This document shows, piece by piece, positions 32,487 through 39,477 of a DNA stretch of 64,000 nt (positions are counted from its first letter, which is position 1; each line of letters starts with the position of its first letter). Below the pieces are notes generated by a model, which did not search any database, was not told where the DNA came from, and saw nothing but the letters and a program-made list of their open reading frames with translations. The position numbers and the translations under genes were made by a program. The stretch lies in IMG/VR virus record IMGVR_UViG_3300032287_002972, positions 62,001 to 126,000 of that record; one strand, given 5' to 3'. Source of the DNA: a virus.

Positions 32487-33341
32487 ATGAAACAGAAAAC
32501 GGAAACGTATGTAAGGGAAAGGAAAAATTTACCTTTACTTATTGGTATGGGGTTGTTTATTTCTTTTTTATTAGGTTATATATATAGACCTATTGAATTT
32601 GAAAATGAACCTGAACCTGAACCTGAACCTGAACCTTATTATGAATCAAAAATCGTTCCTACGGTTAAGGTGGAAACGGTTTTCGTGGAAAAAAAGAAAG
32701 AATTACCAAAAGGTTTAAAAGAGTTTAAACCTATTGTACCGTCTAACTATGAGATAAGAAATTGGGGTTATGTAAACAGAAAAATGAAAATAGGTGAATT
32801 AAGAGAATTTTTAACATTAAGGGGTTTTAGGAATATTGATAAATTAACTTTACATAAATTAAGACGAGTTTATTTAGGGTATAGGTATCAAGATATGTTA
32901 ATGAAAGTACATGAATTAACAGATTTTCCATTATCAATGTTATATTCTTTCTTTATTATTGAATCAACAAAAAATGGTATTGAAACTGACCTTTGGAGGG
33001 TACATTCTAATTCGGGTGGTATTAAATCTATAAAAGGTTATGGAAGTGTTTCTTTTTTAACGAGAGAAGTAATAAGGGGTAGGAATGTTAGATTAAAACA
33101 AAGGTTCTTTAGTGGTAAAAATACTGATGAGGGAATTGAAGTTTGGAGTAAGGTACTTAATTCGGGTAGATATTATGAATGTAAAAAAGTAAACTACAAA
33201 TTACCCAAACCAAAACTATATGAGAAAATATGTAAATGTATCTACGAAAATGGGTATCATACTGACAGGGACTATAAATTTAGGTCATCATTAATGAAAG
33301 AATTTTGGGAAATTAAACGTGACCATTTTCCAAGAACTTAA
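32487..33341 (+). CDS. Membrane-anchored glucosaminidase-like (GH73/FlgJ-type) protein
   Basis: 284 residues. A cytoplasmic basic start, one membrane segment (LPLLIGMGLFISFLLGYIYR, residues 15-34), an EPEPEPEPEP linker, and an exported C-terminal domain. That domain has LPLSMLYSFFIIESTKNGIE, an HSNSGGIK segment (like the N-L-F-G-I-K site of GH73), a Trp-containing helix and YENGYHTDRDYKFRSSLM (like the GYATDPxY end motif). This order fits endo-beta-N-acetylglucosaminidases that cut peptidoglycan. Early expression and anchoring argue against lysis; remodelling or exclusion is possible. Confidence 0.7.
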   Translation: MKQKTETYVRERKNLPLLIGMGLFISFLLGYIYRPIEFENEPEPEPEPEPYYESKIVPTVKVETVFVEKKKELPKGLKEFKPIVPSNYEIRNWGYVNRKMKIGELREFLTLRGFRNIDKLTLHKLRRVYLGYRYQDMLMKVHELTDFPLSMLYSFFIIESTKNGIETDLWRVHSNSGGIKSIKGYGSVSFLTREVIRGRNVRLKQRFFSGKNTDEGIEVWSKVLNSGRYYECKKVNYKLPKPKLYEKICKCIYENGYHTDRDYKFRSSLMKEFWEIKRDHFPRT

Positions 33342-33345
33342 AAAG

Positions 33346-33377
33346 GAAACCTCGAATGAAAATTCGGGGTTTTTTAA
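33346..33377 (+). terminator. Intrinsic terminator, CCTCGAA type
   Basis: AACCTCGAATGAAAATTCGG then GGTTTTTT. Confidence 0.7.
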
Positions 33378-33389
33378 TGAATCAAAACG

Positions 33390-33442
33390 AAATTAGTGGG
33401 GCAAAGGTCGATGGATAGATGGGTCGTTGCCCCACTAAATTT
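33390..33442. repeat. TTAGTGGGGCAA hairpin 7
   Basis: Perfect arms; loop AGGTCGATGGATAGATGGGT, related to the start of class b and end of class a. Flank CCACGGTGACGTG. Confidence 0.82.
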
Positions 33443-33491
33443 TCCGTCCACGGTGACGTGAAAAATTATTTTTAAAATAAAATAAAATAAA

Positions 33492-33523
33492 TTTGTTTAT
33501 ATCAAACTAATTTTGTAGATTTA
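33492..33523 (+). promoter_or_regulatory. Host-type early promoter, TTTA variant
   Basis: TTTG 33492-33495, 20 bases, TAGATTTA 33516-33523, then CGTCATAATTGTTT. Confidence 0.65.
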
Positions 33524-33558
33524 CGTCATAATTGTTTAACCACTTAAATATTATTACC

Positions 33559-33975
33559 GTGAGGAACATTTTAAAAGAAGAATGGGAAAAAGGAAATGTT
33601 GTCCCAACTAAATTTGTGTTTGTCTTTAAAGACAATGAATTAATAACCTTTGGTGTTGACCAAAACGGGGTTAATGAATTAACTCCTACTTTAACACACA
33701 ATTTATTTGAAAATTTATTTGAATGTGGAATGTTATCGTTCTTTGATGATATTTCTGAAATGGTTATCCATGTTTCAATACACTTCGTAAAATACGAAGG
33801 TAAAATAAAATTGTGTATTGAAACCAACCACTACAATGTCATTAATAATGACTACGTTAAAATTGATAGGGAATGTGATTGTGTAATACCGATTAGTGAC
33901 TTCTTTGAAACTGATGATGAAATTTGTGAGTTTAACAAACCAATATTCTCTACGTCATTCTTTTCACTAAACTAA
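33559..33975 (+). CDS. Hypothetical early protein with GTG start, paralogue of the gene at 38495-38902
   Basis: 138 residues from GTG at 33559, which sits exactly where the recurrent ATTACCATG leader puts the start codon. NILKEEWEKGNVVPTKFVFV and ECGMLSFFDDISEMVIHVSI match NILKDEWLKGNIVPCEYMFK and EKEMITFFDDVPNMVVCVDI in the later copy. Beta-rich and acidic; function unknown. Confidence 0.7.
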   Translation: MRNILKEEWEKGNVVPTKFVFVFKDNELITFGVDQNGVNELTPTLTHNLFENLFECGMLSFFDDISEMVIHVSIHFVKYEGKIKLCIETNHYNVINNDYVKIDRECDCVIPISDFFETDDEICEFNKPIFSTSFFSLN

Positions 33976-33981
33976 ATAAAG

Positions 33982-34013
33982 ACCCTCGAATGAAAGTTCG
34001 GGGGTTTTTTATT
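33982..34013 (+). terminator. Intrinsic terminator, CCCTCGAA type
   Basis: ACCCTCGAATGAAAGTTCGG and GGGTTTTTTATT. Confidence 0.75.
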
Positions 34014-34024
34014 GGGGAAATTGG

Positions 34025-34073
34025 AATTAGTGGGGCAAAAGATTAGTATGTGTAAGGTCGTTGCCCCACTAAT
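34025..34073. repeat. TTAGTGGGGCAA hairpin 8
   Basis: Perfect arms; loop AAGATTAGTATGTGTAAGGT then CG, a singleton sharing only its last bases with class a. Confidence 0.82.
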
Positions 34074-34134
34074 TCTTTTGTGGATACAGGGTAAAAAATT
34101 ATTTTAAAATTATTTTAAAATAAATTAAAATAAA

Positions 34135-34166
34135 TTTGGTTATATCAATATATTGTTTTATCTTTA
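34135..34166 (+). promoter_or_regulatory. Host-type early promoter
   Basis: TTTG 34135-34138, 20 bases, TATCTTTA 34159-34166. Confidence 0.7.
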
Positions 34167-34196
34167 GGTATTGTTAAAAACAAAAAACTTATTACC

Positions 34197-34496
34197 ATGA
34201 AATTAGAAGAGGGTTTTATTCATTTCTCGATTGGATTTGATTTAAAGTGTGAATCCAAAATGGTTACTGACAAAGACGGTAACGAAATCGACATTGATTT
34301 TTCTGTTGTTGAAAATTACATAACAGATTTATTCAACAAGAACGGAATTACTTTTTCTGAACACCGTACACAAGGGTTTGTCCACATTACACCGACCAAA
34401 ACGACATTAGAGGTTGAATTGTTTGAAAGTCCCGATTGGGAGGACTACAACGAAATAGAGTTCGTAATTGAGGAAAGTGTACCATTAACAATTTAA
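34197..34496 (+). CDS. Hypothetical early protein, paralogue of the gene at 39478-39810
   Basis: 99 residues, acidic, beta-rich. FSIGFDLKCESKMVTDKDGN, SVVENYITDLFNKNGI and SEHRTQGFVHI line up with FSMGFDFSIEEYSIIDTEGN, EVVEDYIKKLFEEND and SEHRTKGIVHI in the later copy. The GxDF/EH pattern is conserved but no known activity is recognised. Confidence 0.68.
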   Translation: MKLEEGFIHFSIGFDLKCESKMVTDKDGNEIDIDFSVVENYITDLFNKNGITFSEHRTQGFVHITPTKTTLEVELFESPDWEDYNEIEFVIEESVPLTI

Positions 34497-34500
34497 AAAA

Positions 34501-34534
34501 AAGACCCTCGAATGAAAGTTCGGGGGTTTTTTTT
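34501..34534 (+). terminator. Intrinsic terminator, CCCTCGAA type
   Basis: ACCCTCGAATGAAAGTTCGG and GGGTTTTTTTT. No TTAGTGGGGCAA hairpin separates it from the next promoter. Confidence 0.75.
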
Positions 34535-34569
34535 GTGGTAAAAATAATTTTAAAATAATCTAAAATAAA

Positions 34570-34601
34570 TTTGGTTATATCTGAAAATAGTTTTATCTTT
34601 A
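34570..34601 (+). promoter_or_regulatory. Host-type early promoter
   Basis: TTTG 34570-34573, 20 bases, TATCTTTA 34594-34601. Confidence 0.7.
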
Positions 34602-34631
34602 GGTATTGTTAAAAACAAAAAACATATTACC

Positions 34632-34841
34632 ATGAGTGAATTTAAAAATGTTAACGAATGTAAAGATTATTTACGTTCCAACAATTTAAAAAAAGGTATC
34701 TTTTTTGTAAATGTTTACGGTTGGGACAAGTTCTTTACCCTTGAACCAACCTTTTGTACACCTACGGGACTTGATAAAAATTTTCCGAGAAAGGTTGAAA
34801 TTGGAGTACGTACTGAAATACCGAGAGTAATTCACCACTAA
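34632..34841 (+). CDS. Hypothetical early protein, paralogue of the gene at 31959-32249
   Basis: 69 residues. FKNVNECKDYLRSNNLKKGI, then FFVNVYGWDKFFTLEPT repeats the N-terminal part of its paralogue, with a shorter unrelated end. Stand-alone transcription unit between two CCCTCGAA-type terminators. Confidence 0.65.
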   Translation: MSEFKNVNECKDYLRSNNLKKGIFFVNVYGWDKFFTLEPTFCTPTGLDKNFPRKVEIGVRTEIPRVIHH

Positions 34842-34866
34842 AGGTAACACTAAAACAAACAACAAA

Positions 34867-34900
34867 GACCCTCGAATGAAAGTTCGGGGGTTTTTTATTT
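34867..34900 (+). terminator. Intrinsic terminator, CCCTCGAA type
   Basis: ACCCTCGAATGAAAGTTCGG and GGGTTTTTTATTTT. Confidence 0.75.
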
Positions 34901-34936
34901 TCTGAAACTTTAATCTGAAGTCAGATGGAAAAAACG

Positions 34937-34991
34937 AATTTAGTGGGGCAAGTACCCTATGGAGTGGTGAGGTCGTTGCCCCACTAAATTA
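34937..34991. repeat. TTAGTGGGGCAA hairpin 9, class-a loop
   Basis: Perfect arms; class-a loop with one change (GGAGTGG). A CTGAAGTCAG element lies just upstream. Confidence 0.83.
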
Positions 34992-35020
34992 AAATATCCC
35001 GAAAAAAAAAATAAAAAAAA

Positions 35021-35052
35021 TTTGGTTATATCGGAAAATAGAATTATATTTG
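35021..35052 (+). promoter_or_regulatory. Host-type early promoter
   Basis: TTTG 35021-35024, 20 bases, TATATTTG 35045-35052. Confidence 0.75.
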
Positions 35053-35082
35053 TGTATTGATTAACAACAAAAACAAATTACA

Positions 35083-35418
35083 ATGAAATCAAAAGAAGTC
35101 ATCATGATGGGGTTTTTACCTTTATGTAAGAGGGAGTTCAATACTCTCGAAACTATACAACTGTTAAAACATAAAAAAGAAATTTTTTGGTCGTGGGGGG
35201 TTAGTGGTCTATTAAACTATAACAACAAAGGTTTGTTGTTTACAGTAAATGGTAGATACCATAAAGGTTATGTATTCATATCTTTAGATTTTAATGACAC
35301 CTATACGGTGGATATTATAGATTTAAAGGGTAATATCCTAAACACCTATGAAATGATTTATTTTGATATGTTAACCGAAATCATTGATAACAGAATTGAA
35401 ACTGTTGGAAAGGTATAG
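35083..35418 (+). CDS. Hypothetical early protein
   Basis: 111 residues, ends in TAG. N-terminal basic helix (FLPLCKREFNTLETIQLLKH), then beta-rich (FWSWGVSGLLNYNNKGLLFT). Not recognised. Terminator CCCTCATG...CATGGGGGA follows. Confidence 0.65.
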   Translation: MKSKEVIMMGFLPLCKREFNTLETIQLLKHKKEIFWSWGVSGLLNYNNKGLLFTVNGRYHKGYVFISLDFNDTYTVDIIDLKGNILNTYEMIYFDMLTEIIDNRIETVGKV

Positions 35419-35448
35419 ATATATGTGTAATTGATTTTAAGTGGTTTT

Positions 35449-35485
35449 CAGTCCCTCATGTGTTAAACATGGGGGATTTTTTTTT
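35449..35485 (+). terminator. Intrinsic terminator
   Basis: AGTCCCTCATG, TGTTAAA loop, CATGGGGGATTTTTTTTT. Confidence 0.75.
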
Positions 35486-35514
35486 GGTCATACTGAAGTC
35501 AGATAGGGAAAACG

Positions 35515-35569
35515 AATTTAGTGGGGCAAGTACCCTATGGAATGGTGAGGTCGTTGCCCCACTAATTTC
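35515..35569. repeat. TTAGTGGGGCAA hairpin 10, class-a loop
   Basis: Perfect arms, class-a loop, CTGAAGTCAG upstream. Confidence 0.84.
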
Positions 35570-35628
35570 AACCCTCACAGATGGGGTAAAAAAAAAATTA
35601 ATTTATTTTAAAAAAAATATACAAAAAG

Positions 35629-35660
35629 TTTGGTTTTATCAAATAATAGTATTAAATTTG
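35629..35660 (+). promoter_or_regulatory. Host-type early promoter
   Basis: TTTG 35629-35632, 20 bases, TAAATTTG 35653-35660. Confidence 0.7.
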
Positions 35661-35690
35661 AGTATTAATTCACAATTAAAGTTTTTGGTT

Positions 35691-36263
35691 ATGGTTATTG
35701 AGAAAGAAGTTATTTTTGTCGATTCTAAGGAATTGGAAAACATTTTTATGGAATTGGAAACACGTTCTACAATTCCTTTTGTGTACGTTACATTAAGGAC
35801 TGACAAACTGTCTGAAATTGTTTTGAAATCAAAAGTAGATGGAACAAAAAATCCTTATTGGAAACAGATTGTAAAGGAATCCAAAAAGTGTTACCGTCTT
35901 GTCGTTGATTACAAAAAACGGGTTGAAAACAATCTATTAAAAGAGGACAAATCCTTAGATGAGTACATTAAAGGTTCTTTAATTGGTAAGGAACATTTAT
36001 CTAAATCTATCCTTACTGATAAGGAAACAAAAACAAAGAGGTACGTTATGTTAGAATACTTTGAAAATTCACCGATAAAAGGTGAAACAAAGTATTTCAG
36101 TAACGGTAATGAGTTGGATAAAACACTATTATCCAAGTGGATTGTTTACCGAGATAATAATCCGAAAAATCAAGGTTTGGAGAAAACTGTTCACCCAATT
36201 ACACCTTTAATTGATAATATTACTCAATTAAATGTAGATGGAAAAATCTACAAAAGGAGATAA
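35691..36263 (+). CDS. Hypothetical early protein, basic
   Basis: 190 residues from the ATG at 35691, which lies 30 bases after the -7 box; the longer frame upstream runs through the hairpin and promoter. Lys-rich, with FVYVTLRTDKLSEIVLKSKV, YWKQIVKESKKCYRLVVDYK and RYVMLEYFENSPIKGETKYF. It looks like a small nucleic-acid- or protein-binding domain with a conserved NPYWKQI patch. Family not recognised. Confidence 0.68.
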   Translation: MVIEKEVIFVDSKELENIFMELETRSTIPFVYVTLRTDKLSEIVLKSKVDGTKNPYWKQIVKESKKCYRLVVDYKKRVENNLLKEDKSLDEYIKGSLIGKEHLSKSILTDKETKTKRYVMLEYFENSPIKGETKYFSNGNELDKTLLSKWIVYRDNNPKNQGLEKTVHPITPLIDNITQLNVDGKIYKRR

Positions 36264-36286
36264 TTCTCATAACTTTAGGTTTAATT

Positions 36287-36320
36287 GTCCCCCTCGAATT
36301 AAGTTTCGGGGGGGGTTTTT
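36287..36320 (+). terminator. Intrinsic terminator
   Basis: CCCCCTCGAA, TTAAG, TTTCGGGGGGGGTTTTTATTTT. Confidence 0.72.
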
Positions 36321-36385
36321 ATTTTATGGTAATACATATACATTCTGAATTTTGTCATATCTGAATTTTTACGGGGGAAAAACGA

Positions 36386-36438
36386 ACTTAGTGGGGCAAA
36401 GGTCGGTAGGAAAATTGTCATACGTTGCCCCACTAATT
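36386..36438. repeat. TTAGTGGGGCAA hairpin 11, class-b loop
   Basis: Loop AGGTCGGTAGGAAAATTGTC then ATACG defines class b; its end TGTCATACG is the reverse complement of the start of class c. Confidence 0.83.
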
Positions 36439-36491
36439 CGAGTTTGTTCAGGAACCTGATAAAAAATAATTTAAAAAAAAGATAAAATAAA

Positions 36492-36523
36492 TTTGGTTAT
36501 ATGGATTAATAGTATTAAATTTG
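36492..36523 (+). promoter_or_regulatory. Host-type early promoter
   Basis: TTTG 36492-36495, 20 bases, TAAATTTG 36516-36523. Confidence 0.7.
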
Positions 36524-36553
36524 ATTTTAATTAAAAACAAAAAACTTATTACC

Positions 36554-36940
36554 ATGAAAACAATTTTTAAGGACTTTAACCAAAATTTCTTTTCGTCAAC
36601 AGACCATATTAAATGGTTTGATAATGATGGATATATGAAATCTGTTTCATATAAAAATAATGAAGTAGTTGTTAAGTTTATTAGATTCACTTTAGACAAC
36701 CCTTTCAGTAAACATGATTTTAGTGGTTATACGGTTGAAATTTTTAACAAAGAAAATGGATTGATAGTTAAAAAGTTTTTCAACTTTGAAAACTATCTAA
36801 CAATGAAACACAGACCCGATACCCAAGAATATTATCATGTTTGGTTACGAGATAATAAACTTGATTGGTACATATCAACACCAATAGACACCAATGAAAT
36901 GTGTGAGAAAATATTTGAGTGGATTGAAGTATTCGTATAA
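36554..36940 (+). CDS. Hypothetical early protein
   Basis: 128 residues from the ATG in the ATTACCATG leader. Aromatic-rich beta protein (SSTDHIKWFDNDGYMKSVSY, YHVWLRDNKLDWYISTPI), acidic end. Not recognised. Followed by a CCCTCGATGAAAGTCGGGGG terminator. Confidence 0.66.
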   Translation: MKTIFKDFNQNFFSSTDHIKWFDNDGYMKSVSYKNNEVVVKFIRFTLDNPFSKHDFSGYTVEIFNKENGLIVKKFFNFENYLTMKHRPDTQEYYHVWLRDNKLDWYISTPIDTNEMCEKIFEWIEVFV

Positions 36941-36969
36941 AAATATTGATTTGTATTGACCATTTTCCA

Positions 36970-37001
36970 ACCCTCGATGAAAGTCGGGGGTTTTTTATTT
37001 T
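36970..37001 (+). terminator. Intrinsic terminator
   Basis: AACCCTCGATGAAAGTCGGG and GGTTTTTTATTTT. Confidence 0.72.
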
Positions 37002-37035
37002 CGGTACTTTACTCTGAAGTCAGGAAAGAAAAGTG

Positions 37036-37091
37036 AAATTAGTGGGGCAAAGGTCGGTAGGAAAATTGTCATACGTTGCCCCACTAATTTA
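37036..37091. repeat. TTAGTGGGGCAA hairpin 12, class-b loop
   Basis: Perfect arms; loop identical to hairpin 11 but a different right flank (ACAATTCCCGAATCGAGG). Confidence 0.83.
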
Positions 37092-37141
37092 CAATTCCCG
37101 AATCGAGGATTGAAAATAATTTAAAAATAATATAAAATAAA

Positions 37142-37173
37142 TTTGGTTTTATGAAACTAATTTTGTAGTTTTA
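37142..37173 (+). promoter_or_regulatory. Host-type early promoter, TTTA variant
   Basis: TTTG 37142-37145, 20 bases, TAGTTTTA 37166-37173, then CGTTATGATTAT. Confidence 0.65.
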
Positions 37174-37208
37174 CGTTATGATTATAAAACCAATTAAATC
37201 ATTTAGTT

Positions 37209-37418
37209 ATGAATGAAGTGAATCGAATTATCGACCAAAAAATTCTTGACAAGTTAGTACAACTTGTTGAAGATTTGTCCACTAATGAGTTTGTTGAAGA
37301 AATCGGTGACGAAATCTTTGAGAAAACGGGTGAGGAGGTTGATAACCTAAAAGAGATTATTGGGGAACGGTTGACACCAATACTAATTAATTTTTCCCGT
37401 GTAGTCCTTACCAAGTAG
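37209..37418 (+). CDS. Hypothetical early protein, paralogue of the gene at 29936-30163
   Basis: 69 residues, acidic and helical: VEDLSTNEFVEEIGDEIFEK then IIGERLTPILINFS. Shares the NEFVxExGDxIFExTG core and IIGExL helix with its paralogue. Possibly a small protein inhibitor, but without evidence. Confidence 0.65.
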   Translation: MNEVNRIIDQKILDKLVQLVEDLSTNEFVEEIGDEIFEKTGEEVDNLKEIIGERLTPILINFSRVVLTK

Positions 37419-37439
37419 TAAGGGTTAACTGAAAAAGAA

Positions 37440-37469
37440 ACCACTCCAATACGGGGTGGTTTTTTTTGT
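37440..37469 (+). terminator. Intrinsic terminator
   Basis: ACCACTCC, AATAC, GGGGTGGTTTTTTTTG. Confidence 0.72.
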
Positions 37470-37510
37470 CTATTAGTATTGTAGTTCAACTGAAGTCAGG
37501 AGGGAAAACT

Positions 37511-37569
37511 GAAATTAGTGGGGCAACGTATGACAGTATGGTGGGTATGACACTTGCCCCACTAATTTC
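37511..37569. repeat. TTAGTGGGGCAA hairpin 13, class-c loop
   Basis: Loop CGTATGACAGTATGGTGGGT then ATGACAC; shorter form of class c. Confidence 0.82.
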
Positions 37570-37626
37570 AATCTCTTCAGATTCAAAAAAATAATTTAAA
37601 AAAAGATAAAAATAATATACACAAAG

Positions 37627-37658
37627 TTTGGTTATATCAAATATTATTATTAGATTTG
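37627..37658 (+). promoter_or_regulatory. Host-type early promoter
   Basis: TTTG 37627-37630, 20 bases, TAGATTTG 37651-37658. Confidence 0.7.
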
Positions 37659-37689
37659 TACTTTAGAAAACAACAAAAAACTTATTACC

Positions 37690-38265
37690 ATGTTAGAACA
37701 AAAAATTATCGGTGACTATTATTTGAACATTGACCACGAAAACTATCCTGAAAATCCACGAGAGTGGGATAACCTTTCAACAATGATTTGTTTTCATCGT
37801 CGGTACACTTTAGGTGACAAACACACATATAATCATAATGATTATAATGGTTGGGATGAAATGGAAAAGGATATTATTAGGAAAGAAAATGTTGGGGTTA
37901 TTTTACCACTATACCTTTATGACCATAGTGGAATAACAATATCAACGAAACCTTTTCATTGTAATTTTGATTCAGGACAAATTGGTTTTATTTATGTTTC
38001 AAGAAAAACAATTTTTGAAAACATAAGGGGTTACAAAACACTTACCAAAAAAGTGAAAGAAATTATAACTGAAAGGTTATTGAATGAATTGAAATGTTAC
38101 GACCAATATTTACAGAACGAAGTTTACTCCTTTGAAATTGTAAAAGATGATGAAAGGATTGAATATTGTGGTGGATATTACGATATAGATGAATGTATAA
38201 AAGAAGGTACTGATATGGTGAATGATTTGATAAATGAAAACGTCATACATCAAGAAATATTGTAA
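37690..38265 (+). CDS. Hypothetical early protein
   Basis: 191 residues. Resembles widespread phage hypotheticals with RRYTLGDKHTYNHNDYNGWD, VGVILPLYLYDHSGITISTK, FDSGQIGFIYVSRKTIFENI and YEIVKDDER-type YSFEIVKDDERIEYCGGYYD. The DHSGI/GQIGFIYVS order is a recurring uncharacterised family in phages and plasmids of many hosts, to my knowledge. Activity unknown. Confidence 0.75.
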   Translation: MLEQKIIGDYYLNIDHENYPENPREWDNLSTMICFHRRYTLGDKHTYNHNDYNGWDEMEKDIIRKENVGVILPLYLYDHSGITISTKPFHCNFDSGQIGFIYVSRKTIFENIRGYKTLTKKVKEIITERLLNELKCYDQYLQNEVYSFEIVKDDERIEYCGGYYDIDECIKEGTDMVNDLINENVIHQEIL

Positions 38266-38286
38266 TAGGTTTTCCATTTGATTAGT

Positions 38287-38318
38287 TCCCGTGTTTTGTT
38301 ACACGGGAATTTTTTTTG
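38287..38318 (+). terminator. Intrinsic terminator
   Basis: TTCCCGTGT, TTTGTT, ACACGGGAATTTTTTTT. Confidence 0.78.
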
Positions 38319-38325
38319 GGTAAAA

Positions 38326-38384
38326 CGAATTTAGTGGGGCAAAGGTCGGTAGGGAAACTGTCATACGTTGCCCCACTAAGTTCA
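38326..38384. repeat. TTAGTGGGGCAA hairpin 14, class-b loop
   Basis: Class-b loop with two changes (GGGAAACTG); flank TTCAATCCTTTCAGGAG. Confidence 0.82.
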
Positions 38385-38431
38385 ATCCTTTCAGGAGGTA
38401 AAAAAATACTTTTAAAATAATCTAAAATAAA

Positions 38432-38463
38432 TTTGGTTATATCGGAAAATAGATTTATATTTG
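38432..38463 (+). promoter_or_regulatory. Host-type early promoter
   Basis: TTTG 38432-38435, 20 bases, TATATTTG 38456-38463. Confidence 0.75.
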
Positions 38464-38494
38464 TGTATTAAATAACAACAAAAAACAAATTACA

Positions 38495-38902
38495 ATGGAA
38501 AACATTTTAAAAGACGAATGGTTAAAAGGTAACATTGTTCCATGTGAATATATGTTCAAGTTCAAGAACAAGAATTTGGATATGTATAATATTAACTACA
38601 ATACCTATGAGGATAATGGAATCATTTTCAAATTATGTATGAATTTAGTTCAAAACTTAATTGAAAAGGAAATGATTACTTTTTTCGATGATGTTCCCAA
38701 TATGGTTGTTTGTGTTGATATAGATGAGATTGGTTTAGACGGTGGTGGGTTATGTATTGAAACTTTACACTATAAAGTAGAAGGTGAGGATATAGTTGGA
38801 TTAGATAGAGATTGTGACGTATCAATGTCATTGAATTATTTCTTTGGAATTGAAAACGAAATCTACGAATATAATTCAAGAAAAACTTTCTCGTTGAATT
38901 AA
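38495..38902 (+). CDS. Hypothetical early protein, paralogue of the gene at 33559-33975
   Basis: 135 residues. ENILKDEWLKGNIVPCEYMF, FFDDVPNMVVCVDI, LCIETLHYKVEGEDIVGLDR and a final FSLN are shared in order with the earlier paralogue. Acidic, no known motif. Its duplication partners lie in the same order as those of 39478-39810, pointing to block duplication. Confidence 0.7.
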   Translation: MENILKDEWLKGNIVPCEYMFKFKNKNLDMYNINYNTYEDNGIIFKLCMNLVQNLIEKEMITFFDDVPNMVVCVDIDEIGLDGGGLCIETLHYKVEGEDIVGLDRDCDVSMSLNYFFGIENEIYEYNSRKTFSLN

Positions 38903-38908
38903 AAAAAA

Positions 38909-38939
38909 GACCCTCGATGAAAGTCGGGGGTTTTTTATT
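38909..38939 (+). terminator. Intrinsic terminator
   Basis: GACCCTCGATGAAAGTCGGG and GGTTTTTTATT. Confidence 0.73.
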
Positions 38940-38950
38940 GGGGGAAACCG

Positions 38951-39005
38951 AAATTAGTGGGGCAAAGGTCGGTAGAAAAATTGTCATACGTTGCCCCACT
39001 AATTC
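38951..39005. repeat. TTAGTGGGGCAA hairpin 15, class-b loop
   Basis: Perfect arms; class-b loop with one change, flank GAGTTTGTTCAGGAAG. Confidence 0.83.
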
Positions 39006-39055
39006 GAGTTTGTTCAGGAAGTAAAAAAAATAATTAAAAAAAAAGATAAAATAAA

Positions 39056-39087
39056 TTTGGTTATATCGGAAAATAGATTTATATTTG
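39056..39087 (+). promoter_or_regulatory. Host-type early promoter
   Basis: TTTG 39056-39059, 20 bases, TATATTTG 39080-39087. Confidence 0.75.
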
Positions 39088-39116
39088 TGTATCATTAAAA
39101 ACAAAAACAATTTACA

Positions 39117-39302
39117 ATGAAGAAAGTAAAAATGAAATTAGTTGGTTTGGACGGTAACGCTTTTTCCTTAATGGGAGCATTTCAACAAAATGCACGAAGA
39201 CAAGGGTGGAAAAAAGAAGAAATTGATGAAGTTATCAAAAAATGTATGAGTGGTGATTATAACAACTTATTAAGGGTTCTTATGGAACATACCGAAGAGT
39301 AA
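39117..39302 (+). CDS. Small conserved protein (LVGLDGNAFSLMGAF family)
   Basis: 61 residues. KLVGLDGNAFSLMGAFQQNA, then RRQGWKKEEIDEVIKKCMSG and DYNNLL is, from memory, a small uncharacterised family found widely in phages and bacteria. The conserved core is complete. No function is established. Its cassette lies between the two members of a duplicated gene block. Confidence 0.75.
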   Translation: MKKVKMKLVGLDGNAFSLMGAFQQNARRQGWKKEEIDEVIKKCMSGDYNNLLRVLMEHTEE

Positions 39303-39310
39303 CAAGATTA

Positions 39311-39341
39311 ACCCCATGTTCACCACATGGGGTTTTTTATT
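39311..39341 (+). terminator. Intrinsic terminator
   Basis: AACCCCATG, TTCACCA, CATGGGGTTTTTTATT. Confidence 0.78.
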
Positions 39342-39345
39342 TAGA

Positions 39346-39372
39346 TAAAGGTCGTTGCCCCACTAAGTTCAA
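39346..39372. repeat. Half copy of the TTAGTGGGGCAA element (hairpin 16, left arm lost)
   Basis: Only the right arm (AAAGGTCGTTGCCCCACTAAG) with its TTCAATCCTTTCAGGAG flank remains, so the left arm and most of the loop have been deleted here. The promoter downstream is intact. Confidence 0.7.
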
Positions 39373-39416
39373 TCCTTTCAGGAGATAAAAATAATTTTAA
39401 AATAATCTAAAATAAA

Positions 39417-39448
39417 TTTGGTTATATCAATATATTGTTTTATCTTTA
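39417..39448 (+). promoter_or_regulatory. Host-type early promoter
   Basis: TTTG 39417-39420, 20 bases, TATCTTTA 39441-39448. Confidence 0.7.
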
Positions 39449-39477
39449 ATAATCATTAAAACAAAAAACTTTTTACC

